Positions 26,489 to 37,702 of a stretch of 64,000 nt of DNA are shown here, one piece after another. Numbering within the stretch: the first letter of the stretch is position 1; each line of letters opens with the position of its first letter. A program made the position numbers and the translations under genes. The notes under the pieces were generated by a model. It ran no database searches. It was not told the DNA's origin and was given only the letters and a program-made list of their open reading frames with translations. The DNA lies in the NCBI GenBank assembly GCA_027943335.1, contig BSBK01003253.1:1256501-1320500 (forward strand), in the 5' to 3' direction. The stretch comes from Chamaecyparis obtusa (taxonomy: Eukaryota > Streptophyta > Pinopsida > Cupressales > Cupressaceae).

Positions 26489-26955
26489 GTCAACAAAAAT
26501 ATTCACAATAGACAGATGAGAAAAATAATTAAACCAAACCCATCTATGAATTTTAGAGGTACAACTCTATCATATAGATATGTGAAGAATGCATATTGAT
26601 ATGCTTTTGATTAGAAAGGAAAAAAGGAAACCAACATGTATCTATAGTCATGAAAAATAGAGGCGAATTAGCGAAAAAGATGCACAAATGAAACAAAGTT
26701 TATTCATGTGAAACTTTTTATAATGAAAACATGGGAAAGCATGCACATATTGTTATTCAACAATAACATAATACATAAACCCAGCTAATTATTTGAAATG
26801 GAAATAATTCATAGAACAAAGACGAAATAAAGGCCTAGAAAATGACAACACAAGATTTTGATAATTGTATTCATATGAAAGCAACAAAGATCAAAGTCTT
26901 CATATTTATAGATTAGATCCAAAATTAGTTCTTTTCTTTCGTGTTCCTTCTTCCC
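26489..26955. repeat. Direct repeat copy 2 (~467 bp)
   Basis: It is the partner of 25343-25823, 1,146 bp away, in the same orientation with scattered substitutions and small indels. Each copy is followed on its high-coordinate side by a minus-strand acidic reading frame. Confidence 0.8.
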
Positions 26956-27042
26956 CCCTTTTATCTTTTTTGCAAAAACATTCTTTTATAGCACCTACAG
27001 CTACTCATTACATCGATAGTTACAAAAAAAAAAGAATGAATT

Positions 27043-27312
27043 TTATTCCATTTTCGTTATCAAGAAAGGTGACGCTTCAAATTTCATCTGGGTCCACCTC
27101 CACATTTTCTTTTCCTTCCATCTTCTCCTCGTCTTCCATGTTTTCTTGCAGTGGGTTGAGGAGTTCTTCCATAAACTTTGGGGCTCTTTCTTAGATTCTA
27201 CTTGGGCCAGTATGAAACCAAATACTGCATGGTCTCTTTCTCCTTCCAACTCAAAAATATCACTCTCATAGCGAGCGAGACTGGTCCTTAAATCCCAAAA
27301 GATGGTGTTCAT
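27043..27312 (-). pseudogene. Short acidic ORF remnant next to direct repeat copy 2
   Basis: The 89-codon frame begins FWDLRTSLARYESDIFELEG. In the neighbouring frame the same DNA gives an acidic tail (QENMEDEEKMEGKENVEVD) ending at a stop, so a frameshift is likely. The family is unknown. It is positioned like 26008-26265 relative to its repeat. Confidence 0.25.
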
Positions 27313-28595
27313 ATACTGGAGATAATGTCAAATTGTTCTATCTCTACTTCAGTGAGACCAAGCTAGAGCATAGGTTTTAGCTCTTCACTATTATATCCTT
27401 CCATAACGGGAATTCTTGTCTCGACAATGTTAGATTGTAGTTGACATAACTAAACCACCAACACGTCACATTATAATATTATGCCAGTATTGCCTCATTA
27501 AATACAATATAATCTCATGATGACTGTGCATTGAAAATCCCATTGTCAGATAGTTGCTCACTTCATAAAATTTTGAAACCTTAGGCGACAATTTCTAGCT
27601 TCTGGAAAGAAGCAACAAGGTCGTGGAGTCAAGTGAATGGGAAATCCATGAAGATATTATCGATGCTTGTGAACTTCACAAAACTAGAGATGATGTAATA
27701 GTGTGAGTTGTGAACTTATTGAAAGTGGCGACCAGGCGACATAAAGAAAAGTTAAGTTGTAAAGTAGAAAGTTTTGAAATGGTGTATATACAATTCATTA
27801 CTGATTATAAGCATATGATATTTTCTTTCCTCTAAATTTTATTAAGGTAAAACTCCCTTTAATGGTATTCAATGAATAACCCTTAATCTATTTAAATGTA
27901 TATACTTTTAACCAGAAAGTAAGTAAGGTCACTCGCATTCATTCTTAGATGAGAAGTGTGTATGAAAATCAAATTGAGTATAATAATGACTATCAGAAAA
28001 TCATTGTTTTTTGTATATGATTTATCTCAAAAATTTAGCTGATCATAACAATTTGCATGCCAATATGTATCATTCTACATAAAATCTATATTAAATTAAT
28101 CTATAGTGCAAAGTAACTATTCACACAAAAATAACCACTTCACAAGCATAAACACACAAATTTAAACTACTTCTATAGATTCTAAAAATGCTTCTATTCA
28201 CACGAAGAGTCTTTCAAGTTATATTTTCTAGAGAACATATCACAACAAAAATATAGTAAAGTTTTTCAACCTAAAATTTTGAATCCACTTATGTTATGTC
28301 TTAACATGTATATTCTACTCTAATCTAACCATAACTAGTGAGGTTCAAATTGACCTTTGAATAGACTTTAAAACAATTTTAATAACTAACAAAGATTATG
28401 ATAGATATCCCTAGTGTTTTGCAATGATTAAAATAAAACTAGAAAATGACTACTTGGAAGAAGGAATTGATCCTCATTCTATGAGTTGACCATGCTCTAG
28501 AGGAGTGCTACATGTGGTCTTCCAGTCCTTTTACGCATTAAAAAAATATTTTTTTGTTGGGACGTTAGGGTTTTTATGTGTATAATTTTTAGTTT
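27313..28595. other. AT-rich spacer without recognisable gene
   Basis: No coding or repeat signal is visible. Confidence 0.5.
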
Positions 28596-30250
28596 CTAGG
28601 CTTCCTTTTCCCATTTCATTTTCACAACCCTATCCACTTGTCTTGGAAAATGGTCTATGCAGAGGTACAACATGGATTCTACCCCGGCTACCTTAGTGAA
28701 ATCAGTAGGAGTTGGGTCCTTTCTTGTTTTCACTTTCCCTACTTCATTTTTAAAAACTCTTACAACTACATCCATATCATGTTCCACCTTTCCATCATGC
28801 CATACATAGGTGGCATTGATGCAGTGCACGTTGTTGGCTAGGGTTTGGCTTAAGTCTTGCAATTCCTTATTCATTTTCCTAGACTCAACTAAGGCTTTCC
28901 TGAGCACAAAATTCTTCCAGTCTATATTTTTCTTTACCGTGAAGAGTAGGCATTCATCTACTAACTTTAGGGGCCTTTTAGTTAAGAACTCAATGACCCC
29001 GTACTTATGGAGCTCATAAATTTATAGAGAGACTATAATCCACTTTGATTCCTCTATCTCCCACACTTGTTCCTGTATTTGTATTTCACCTATTAATAAC
29101 ATAGTATCATCATACACCTTTCTAGAGTCATGGATGAATTTAATGCCTTCTTTGAGTACCCCATCAACCCATTCATCAAAATACTTTGTCAATGCTCTCC
29201 CCCTTTGAATTTGACCCAACAGTTTCTATCTTGCAAGGAGGTGGGATCAAAGGTTTATGGAGACTGAGCAAGAGGTTGAGGGCCTAAGCTGCTAAATGTG
29301 TCAATGTATTCTATCATAGTCTTTATAATTTGCTTCAGCTCCTTCTTATCCTTGTTTTATTTCTAGGACCGAGTTAGCATACATTTTGATAACACCTCAA
29401 TGCGATGATTATCGACCACTCTTTTAGTGACTCCTATAGCTACCTTTTCCAAGAAATAGTCCTTGGAAATAGGGCTTTGAATTTCTTCATCAGTTTTTGG
29501 TATAGCAACCTCGACAACCCATTTTCCAGTCTTATAGTCAAATTATAACCTAGCAGTGGTCTTTAACTTCTTAGGTTTCAAATGTTAGGTTGTGTACTTG
29601 ATGACCATATCCCCTATGGGGATAGAAACATGAACTATGCTACATTTCTTATTCACCGAGGTTGTTAACCATTAGGGAGTAGCATCACTATGTCTTTGGC
29701 ATCGGTGGACTTTTCAAGAATGGGTGTGGCCACAAGATTTGAGTTGTCTAAGTCCAGAATACCATTCTTTAACTACTCAGAGTCCATTGCTGGCAGGATG
29801 AGATTGTTCTCTTCCTCTCATTGTTCTACGTATTTTTCCAACTCCGTATCTAGGATTTTATCATAGAAACTTCCTTCTCCTTCCTAGCCTTCATCCTAGA
29901 TTTAGTTACTTGTACTGTAGGAAAGGGTGTCGTGGATGCTGAGGGCGATTTGAGAGGGGTAGATCTCTTAAACTTGGATTTTTTGTTACCTGCATCAAAA
30001 ATTGGAATATCATCACTAAAACAAAGGACTTGATAAGTGATTTAGAGATTCCCTTAGATATTTTGATATTTAAATTTTTAAGGTTCACTTCTTCATTTTC
30101 TTTTAGCCATTTCTCAGTTCTTTGCACCACACCACGTGTTTTGATTTGAATGTTATCCTTTTTTGTTTCAAACTAGATGACCTCTGGTAGGGGCTGATTT
30201 TTTACCACTTCAAATTTTGGATATGTTATACATGAACTGTCTTGTACCCG
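28596..30250 (-). pseudogene. Decayed retroelement-type ORF of unknown function
   Basis: On the minus strand a long protein can be followed from about 30250 down to 28596 across several stops and frame changes. It has a lysine/serine/proline-rich part (SNRPQHPRHP and, in another frame, STPLKSPSASTTPF), then GKWVVEVAIPKTDEEIQ, then GRALTKYFDEWVDGVLKEG. The best preserved end, 28596-28907, includes LRKALVESRKMNKELQDLSQ and ATYVWHDGKVEHDMDVVVR. It matches no pol domain. The helical, charged style resembles the extra ORFs of plant LTR elements, as at 34767-35969. The adjoining 3' LTR fragment of element B suggests the two were brought together by insertion or rearrangement. Confidence 0.5.
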
Positions 30251-30724
30251 TTCAATATTTGATGTCTTCATCATGCTATAAAGTTTTGTCATTGTTGAGA
30301 TAATGAATGATGCAATTTTCTTCAATGGTGTTGGCTATCATAATGATCAAATGATAAAATCTCCTTCACACAATGAAATGACCATCAATGAGCCAATAGA
30401 TTTCTCCGACATATTACATCATCACACTGAAACCCTAACATGGTCATTGTTAGGCACTTTGGTTTCAATCTTTTCTACTCACATTATGTATCTCGTAGAG
30501 CAACAATAATAATGGGAATAACAAAACCACTCATGACCACACAACGTTTCTCTGCCTAGGTGAAAAAGATTTCATAGATCCATTTTTAAAAGAGATTACA
30601 AGGATACCACGTTATAATTGTTATGATTAAATGTACTTTACACAAATATAAAAGAAGTGAAGCGCACACATTAGATTGGTCTGCAATTTTTATTTTCAAT
30701 GTATATTGTTGTATTTTTATCATT

Positions 30725-31315
30725 ATAAAAAACAACTCTATTCCATTTACAAGAATCTCAATCCAAAAGTAGATGACATAGTCTAAGTTACTGGTCATAG
30801 TCACATAACAGTATGAAAAAAAAAATTAATCTTGACCAACCTCATGAATTGGTCATGGAAGATCTTAAATAGCTTCCTCCACCTTGGTTCATCATCCCTA
30901 ACTGACCTATCCTTTCTTTTAGGTCTAAAACTCCATTTAGGACAAAGTTGTCGAGCAACTTTTGCAACTTTTTTAAAAATGCAAAGTTGTTATGAGAAAC
31001 TTTTCTTAGGCTCTTACCTAAATGGTCCTAAGTGGTTTTTGACTCCATGAATAACTCATTTAGACTTCTAACCTAAGATTTAAGACTCTAAACACTCCAA
31101 AATCAACTTGCAAAAGATCTAGAGGGTCCATTCCATTGTTTGACCCATGTGTCCTCTAGGACTTTACAATGAGTGAATGGACTAATAGACCTCAAAATCT
31201 TAACCTAGCAAATCCTAAATCATCAAAAACTTTCCTAATCTTTCCTAATTAACCTATTCAACTAGGAAAGAAACATCACAACCAAAGAAGGGCTTTCACC
31301 CTTGGTGCTCCTACA
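30725..31315 (-). repeat. Truncated 3' LTR of element B
   Basis: It is homologous to about 40410-40972, with shared words such as ttggtcatggaag and tcctttcttttaggtc. It starts (minus strand) TGTAGGAGCACC right after the polypurine tract. The other two thirds of the LTR, present at 39409-40410, are missing here. Confidence 0.85.
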
Positions 31316-31330
31316 CCATTCTCCCCTAAC
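31316..31330 (-). other. Polypurine tract of element B
   Basis: The minus strand reads gttaggggagaatgg immediately before the LTR start. Confidence 0.85.
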
Positions 31331-31339
31331 AAAAAGAAC

Positions 31340-32100
31340 TTATGTTGTAGTAGAAGGAACTAAGTTAGGATCTATGCCTAACTTGTTAAATTCACTATCT
31401 AAGACCCAAGTTGCTTCAGATTCTTCTTTACCTTGACATTTAATCAGGTTCTTAATATATACCTTGGTTTTGGTTTTCTTGGCAACCCTTGAGTCCAATA
31501 TCTTCTATGCTTGAAGCTTTGGGGTGGCCGGTACCTTAAGTGCTTTGATCTCTTCTTCCTTCTATGTTTTGTGGTGGTCTCAATAGGACATGGTCCCTTA
31601 AATGCCACCAAGTCTTGAACATTAAAGACTATGAAAGTCACATGTCTTTCGGTAGTTCAACCTTGTAGGAATTTGACCCATACTTAGCTAGAATGGCACA
31701 ATGACCTATACTCCTCATTTGCAAATTTTGTGGAACACCTTTTTTCAATATTTATTTGTTTAGATGTACCATTACTAAGTCTCCAATCTGGACATGAACT
31801 TCTCTTTTGCTAGCATCTATCTTCTACTTGGTATGAGTGGTACTTTCCATAAGGGATTTATTTACTCTTTCATGAAGCTCCTTCATTTAATGGGAAAAAT
31901 CCTCTAAGCTCACAAATGCCCCTGGGGTGTATACTACAAACTATTTCAAAGGGGCTCTTCCTTGTGGACCTGTTTACTGTATCATTATAAGAAAACTCTA
32001 CTTGGGCTATTAACTAATCCCATGTTTGGCCATATTCCTTGGTGAGACACCTTAAAAGGTTCCCCAAGCTCTTGTTGACTACCTCAAGTAGTGATCCTTC
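31340..32100 (-). pseudogene. Element B integrase C-terminal part with chromodomain, broken
   Basis: On the minus strand the integrase block begins EVVNKSLGNLLRC; the E corresponds to the last residue of the D,D,E triad in this family. It continues EYGQTWD, a stop, then AQVEFSYNDTVNRSTRKSPFE and a conserved block with SIHPRG. In shifted frames follow the segment ILAKYGSNSYKVELP and FNVQDLVAFKGP, typical of chromovirus integrase tails. It ends in a chromodomain-like tail (KCQGKEESEATWVLDSEF) and a stop at about 31340. Several stops and at least one frameshift make it inactive. The catalytic aspartates are absent. Confidence 0.88.
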
Positions 32101-32748
32101 TAGACTCTTTACTTTTTTATTTTTCCCAATTATTTTATTCAGAGATGAGATCAACTCTATTTGATCATCATCATCATCAACTTCGGCTCCCAAATTGGCT
32201 AATAGTGACTCAATTTGTGATTTTGATGTGCTTTCTGTTGTGAGCTTTTGTGGTGTGATAATTTGGATTTGTTGGGGTATGATCTCTGTAGGTTTTATCT
32301 CCTTAACTATACCTTGTTCCTCTTGCACTTCTTTCTTGGTGACGTCTACTTGTGTTTCTTCTATTATTTTTATTTCTTCTTTCTTTTCTTCTCCCTTTAC
32401 TTCTTTTGCATCATCTCCTCATTTTCTGCTTCATCTTCTTATTCATTAACCATTTCTTCCAAATTTCCAACATCCTCTCTTTGATTCTCAAAAGGATTTT
32501 CTTCTTTGTCAATGGTAATGTTGGTGCCTTCAACATGCATTGATTCTTCATTGATATGAATTGTGGGTGGTGGAACTGGTATTTCTTTTGTTTGTGAATC
32601 TTCTTTTACTGTTTGATTGTCTTGTTCTGATTCACTCACTACTTCTTCTAGAATAGAAGTCATTACCTTCACAACTACTTCTTCAATTTCCTTATTCACT
32701 TCCTCATAATTGGGTGACCCCACAATAGTGGGTTACAATTTTTTAGAC
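32101..32748 (-). pseudogene. Acidic, charged ORF remnant fused in frame to element B integrase
   Basis: It starts with ATG at 32748 (MSKKL, a TAA, then PTIVGSPNYEEVNKEIEE) and is rich in Glu, Lys and Thr, with VSESEQDNQTVKED, a DDDDD run and LISSLNKIIGKNKK. After one frame change, the open frame 32328-32014 runs without a break into the integrase block at LL/EVVN. The junction lies exactly where a family integrase would read ...GQTEVVN, so this looks like a recombination joint and not a natural domain order. The family is unknown. It may be the N-terminus of the same kind of ORF as 28596-30250. Confidence 0.5.
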
Positions 32749-33545
32749 ATGTTGATTTTTCCTAAAATAACACATTCTTAATAAAATATGATGATTTAAG
32801 CCTTGAGAGGTTCCATTTGAAGGAACTAATTAAAAATGGTTAGCTCAAATCCTCTTAGATAAAAAGAACATTGATATAACATCTATACTCCTCATTCATA
32901 CCTACAATGGAGTTTCCTTTGCACCTATTAAAATGATGATGAAAAATCACTTCGAGTTTATCTTTTGGAAGATCAAATGAATCCATTTGACAAACCTATC
33001 TATGTAGTAAGGTACTACTAAGAAAAATATTTCCAATGATTATAATGTTAATATATATTAAGTTTATTGTGACTTTGTATTTTTAGTTTTACTAAACAGA
33101 GATATTTCACTGTATGTCTACCTCTATGTTTGACGCTTATGGAAAAAAAGTCAATGAGAGAAACAAAATTCTAAAAAATATCTATGCCCTATGTATTGAA
33201 GTTCTCTTTCTATCAAAAAAAATAAAAATGAAATTGGACAAATACACAAGAAGTTATAAGCTATGTAGTCAAGGTATGTCAAAATTACAGTTTATTCAAC
33301 TTCAAATGATAATAAAATATGCAATAATCATGATAATATCGTCAAAGCAATTGCATGCCCTCTGTGTGGATGTTACAAAACTAAATTTGAAAGAATCACA
33401 TTAATATCTATTTTAGAAAAAAATTATCCTCTATGAAAACAATATAACTCTTTGAAAATGATATTTCGACAACATACCAGTTTTTGTGGGAGAAAGGAAA
33501 AACCACTCTAATAAATTCAAAAATTATATATATATTTTTAGGGAT
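32749..33545. other. AT-rich DNA without recognisable gene
   Basis: There is a short plus-strand frame at 33114-33404 with no family features. No LTR end or splice-bordered exon is seen. Confidence 0.45.
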
Positions 33546-33886
33546 TGACAAATCCATAACAATATAAAATTAAACAGTTATATGCATAAATAAAAGAAGA
33601 AAGCAATCTGAACACAAATAACACACATATTTAACGTGGTTTACCCAAAACCTGGGCTACGTCCACATAGATAGCTTCCCCTTTCTTATTATCCAACAAA
33701 ATAGTATATCAATATTACAATGCATTATGCATCTTAGCCGCTTATAACAGTGTTTTAGGGCAACCTCTAAAATCGACCATTTTAGGGTTTTACATTTTTT
33801 ACATTTTCTATTTCCTGAAAAAACACCTAAAATACACATTCGAATCTGAAAGTTTTTTTTTTAAATATAGAGTTCAGTGTTCGTTC
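33546..33886 (-). repeat. LTR-like fragment (minus orientation)
   Basis: The minus strand contains the word series atgtggacgtagcccaggtt, then aaaccacgttaaat, then gtgtgttatttgtgttc. The same order occurs in the copia LTR at 1918-1970 (gtggacgtagcc, gaaccacgataaat, gtgttttgtgttc). Ends TGAACGAAC...GATTTGTCA are possible but no target duplication was found. It is best read as a solo or truncated copia LTR. Confidence 0.45.
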
Positions 33887-33959
33887 AAGAAAAAAAGTAT
33901 AACCCACTATTGTGGGTTCACCCAATTGCCTCACATGATTAGAACTGTCCTTATCTTTC

Positions 33960-34766
33960 TTCTTAGATGGGTACTGAGGCTCTTCATTTTTTTTTTGAAA
34001 TGATCTTCATCTTTTATTACACACAAGTTTCTTACAAATCTTTCTCGTATTCCTTTGTCCTCTTATATTGCTCTCTTTTTTCTATTGATCAATTTCTCAT
34101 AGAGATCATTAGGTATCTGATTTATGATGTTCTCAAATTTCTTGTCAGCAAGAATCATATGTCTGACAACTGCATTTTCAAGATTTAGTTTTTCAAAGTT
34201 ATTATACAAGTGATAATACTTGTTTAACTTAGTGAAGTCTCCTTCATTTATGATCAAAGGATTCACTTTCTCAATTCTAGGCTTCCATTGTTTCTTTTTA
34301 CTACTACCTACCTCTTCTTCTCCTTGTGATTCAACTGAAATTTTTCCTCTCATTTTCTTGCTACGTGGTGATACTTCTTCTTGTGTCCTTATCCTTTCTA
34401 CAGGAGAAAAGATAGTTTTCTACCTTTTGCTTGGTCCACTAGCCATCTCTTTAATTCTCTTAGCTGGTGTAGTGGAGGTGGATCTAGTAGATTTCCCCAC
34501 AACTTTCGGCTTGTCCAGTGACACATTCAACTCAGTAGGCTCACCGATATCCTCATCAATAATTTGAATATCTTCAACAGGGATTGCTTCAGATGCCAAA
34601 GGTGGAATTGTGAACACCTCTTGTTGTCCATTGGTCCAATATCTCTTATTTCTACTGCAGTCTATTTCACAATGTTGAATTCATGTTTTTTCATACCTGT
34701 ATCCTTTAGTATCTTCTTTATTATATTTTCAACTCTTTTCTTTGCTAACTTCTTCACTTGTGATTA
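33960..34766 (-). pseudogene. C-terminal part of the helical retroelement ORF
   Basis: It continues the protein of 34767-35969 after stops and a frame change. Visible are VFTIPPLASEAIPVEDIQII, GEPTELNVSLDKPKVVG, a basic stretch (PAKRIKEMASGPSKR), then after one stop RGKISVESQGEEEVGSSKKK and a helical end with KYYHLYNNFEKLNLENAVVR. The basic and serine-rich middle looks disordered. The family is unknown. Confidence 0.5.
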
Positions 34767-35969
34767 TTATGTTGTACTGAAAATCTCTTCAAATGTCCCA
34801 AATCTTAAACCCTTAGAATCTAATTTGCACTTCAGTAATCTTCTTACATATCCTTCAGTTTCCTCTTTAGACATTTCATATTTTAGAGGGTCTATAAATT
34901 CAATCCTTGGTTCTACTACTTCAACATATGTAAAATCTATGTCAACTAAGAAACATATCTCATCTTTGTACTTCTCCACTATTGGTGGTTGGATTCTTGA
35001 TCTTTTCTTCATCTCATTCTGAAAGGTTTTGATTACAAGTGTAGCACTCTCATTTAATTTTTCAATTGGGTGCCTAAGATACACCTTGGTTATTCTTTCC
35101 ATTGAACTTCTATCATCATTCCAATCAGCTCCTATAGTATAAGGAAATCTTCTTAGAAGATAGAAAAACATATAGGTGATTAGGGATGAGAATCTGAATT
35201 GGGAATTCTTTGTTTTCTTAATCCTCTCAAGATTTTCAATTAACTGAATTCTCATGATTTCACTCATGTCCACTTCAACTTTGTCAACACACATAAGATA
35301 TGCTTATTGCACCATACCTGCTACCATATCATCTTCCCTAGAGCTGGCACAAAACTTTGTAGTCATTATCTTACACAAATACCTCACATCATTCTTCTCA
35401 ATTTTACTAATTACTATTCCTCTTCCATTATATGAAGACTTAGTGTTCTCTAGCACTTTTTTCTTCACATTCTTTTTATTTAATGGAATTGCACCTTTGT
35501 TAGACAATCTTGTTACCTCATGTATCAAATCAGTTGTAATGTCTATTACTCTATCATCCAACCAAAACTTATCATTATGAATTCTTCTTAAGATGATCTT
35601 AGTCCATTCATCATTTTGAAATTCATAGTAAAACATGTATTTAATTATGTCTAGTTGACCTAAATGTGCATATCCTTCCTTATAGGTCATATCGTATTTG
35701 TATATCTTGTCATACTCCCCAGTCTTATTGGTGTCTCCTACATTCTCAAATTTACATTTAAAATATCCTTTCACATCTTCCAAATGCAAAACACCATCTG
35801 GTATAACCGATAAAGCTAAACTAGGGTCTTCTTCAGAGGGTTCTACTAATTCCTTTCTCACCTTTGGTCTAGGTGTGTCCTTAATGTTATGAACTAGGGA
35901 TACATCCATGATTGCATTGAAAAGTAATTGTTTTAACAATAAACACTTAGTGAAATACCTCAAAATCAT
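34767..35969 (-). pseudogene. Helical retroelement-associated ORF (about 400 codons) with one in-frame stop
   Basis: Two open stretches, 221 and 175 codons, lie in the same frame and are separated by a single TAA at 35304-35306 three codons before the second methionine; glutamine CAA is the simplest ancestor. Segments include DVKGYFKCKFENVGD, DRVIDITTDLIHEVTRLSNK, RFSSLITYMFFYLLRRFPY and RRLLKCKLDSKGLRFGTFEE. It has no protease, RT or integrase motif. The mostly helical 'DLIHEVTRLSNKG...SSLITYMF' layout recalls uncharacterised accessory proteins of plant LTR elements. It lies downstream of a zinc-knuckle gag in the same orientation and is the best preserved reading frame of this nested element. 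Confidence 0.55.
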
Positions 35970-36362
35970 GATTTAGGGCTTCCACATAGATCTGGTAAAA
36001 TTTGTCTCCAAATCTTGCAAACTTCTTTCAATCTCCACTGGTTAGCTCTCTAAGACTCTTGTAAAAACTTGAATGATCAAATAATATCAATATTCTACTT
36101 TTATCTATCAAATAATTCAAGACATTGGCATCTCATTAATTGCATAAGTTTATACATGCCAAAAAGTTGTTCATGGTTACTTGTAAAACTTCTTTCTCTT
36201 TGTGTGATCGCATACATGCTCATAAATTCATGCGCTCTTAACCATAGCTTCTTTATATAACTTACTAGCTTATATTAACTTCATAGGACTTGATTCAATC
36301 TCTACTAAACTCTATGCTATTATGATGTTTATTCTAATGTATAATTCATGAAATTTGATGAT

Positions 36363-37661
36363 TTAATCAATTTGAGATGGGTTCGAAATTAATTCAAACT
36401 TCCTCTCAAACACTTCACCTAACTGACTTACTGATATTGTAGATGCACTTGCTTGATCTGTAGCTTTGACAAATATAACTTCTTCTATGTTATTGCTACT
36501 TCCCATTTGACTATTGTTGGTATCCATATTTCTTCTAGTGTAGTTCACATTTCTTCTAGGATTAGGATTCCTCGTATTGTTCATTTTGCAATATCTCATT
36601 GTGTGACCCATGTTATTACAAATCTGAAAAACTATAACATTGTTTCCATATCTCAATCTCGACTGGCTGATTTGTGATCTACAATTTCTGGCAATATGTC
36701 CAAATTTGTTACATCTATAACACACAACTCCATTTCTTATATTGTTTGTTGCTCCAATAGGTCTTTTATCTATGGGGTTAGTATTTCTAAAAATTCTACT
36801 AATATTTTTATCATTAGATCTAGGTTTAATACAATCAATAGCTCTATGTCCAAAACCAAGACAATTATAACAATAGCCAAAGATAGGTTTGAATTGCTTA
36901 CCTGTACAATCTCTTTTCATGTTTCCAAATGAATTGCATGAATAATATTTACCTTTAAATTCACTTTGCATTTCTTTAGGTGATCAATCTTGCTTAGGTT
37001 GACTAGGTACATCTTCAAATTGGTTATACTCAGCTTTGTTTTGTTTTTCTTCTTCTTTGTTCTCAAGTTGTTGAATTTTCAGATCTGGTTCTTTATATTC
37101 TTCAATCTTCTTTGAGAATTTTTCTTCAAAATATCCAAGACCATTTTTTATCATAAGAAGGTTTCTCATAAGAAATTTGTTCTTCAAATTTTTCACTGCT
37201 GGAATATAGTTTCTCAAGATGTTGTTTGGGTTGAGTTAGTTCTCCTTTCACAATTGTATTGTATTTCTCAAGTTCAACATACTGCAACTTGTAGTTTCAA
37301 ATTCAGATGTTACTTTGGTAAGTTTGGATCTCAGATCTGCATTTTTAGACTTCAGATTTGATTCAACTTTGTTGTTGTCATCTTTTAGACTTAACTTTAG
37401 GTCTACAATCTTTAGTTCATGCTTTAGGATCTCATTCTCTTTTCTCAGTTTTCAAACTTCATCACTATCCTTGATTTGACTTGTATGTTCTTTCTTTGAT
37501 TTCAGATCTTCTATCTTGTCTTTTAGTTTATGAATGTAGTCTTTTGCATTATCATATTTGTCCTTTAGAGTATCTCTTTCCTTAGTAAGAATATCAATTT
37601 GTTCAAGAGCTTCATCTAGGTTTTTTTGTAATTGATCCATATCCATAGAGATCTTACTCAA
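36363..37661 (-). pseudogene. Gag-like ORF: coiled coil followed by zinc knuckles
   Basis: It begins at MSKISMDMDQLQKNLDEALE, 39 bp inside the primer site. A long heptad-rich coiled coil runs down to about 37040 with a TGA at about 37452 and frame changes. The stretch NGLGYFEEKFSKK recalls the 'GLGY' segment of plant copia gag proteins. Four zinc knuckles of the form CX2CX4HX4C follow. Two are intact (CYNCLGFGHRAIDC and CYRCNKFGHIARNC) and two have lost a ligand (YSCNSFGNMKRDC and FQICNNMGHTMRYC). The last open frame ends with SNPSQID. The usual copia capsid core before the knuckles is not recognisable. It is a probable RNA-binding gag of the nested element. Confidence 0.7.
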
Positions 37662-37680
37662 GTTGTTAAGCCTTCTTCAA

Positions 37681-37700
37681 GTAATTGTTCTCTAATACCA
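37681..37700 (-). other. Primer binding site of the nested copia-like element
   Basis: The minus strand reads TGGTATTAGAGAAC, two bases after the LTR end. This is an initiator-Met type site with the same CAG-to-TAG change seen in element A. Confidence 0.8.
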
Positions 37701-37702
37701 AT

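Noticed and set aside
32709..33926. Terminal inverted repeats of a DNA transposon
   Set aside because: The similarity stops after about 28 bp, the motif is internally palindromic, and no target duplication flanks it.
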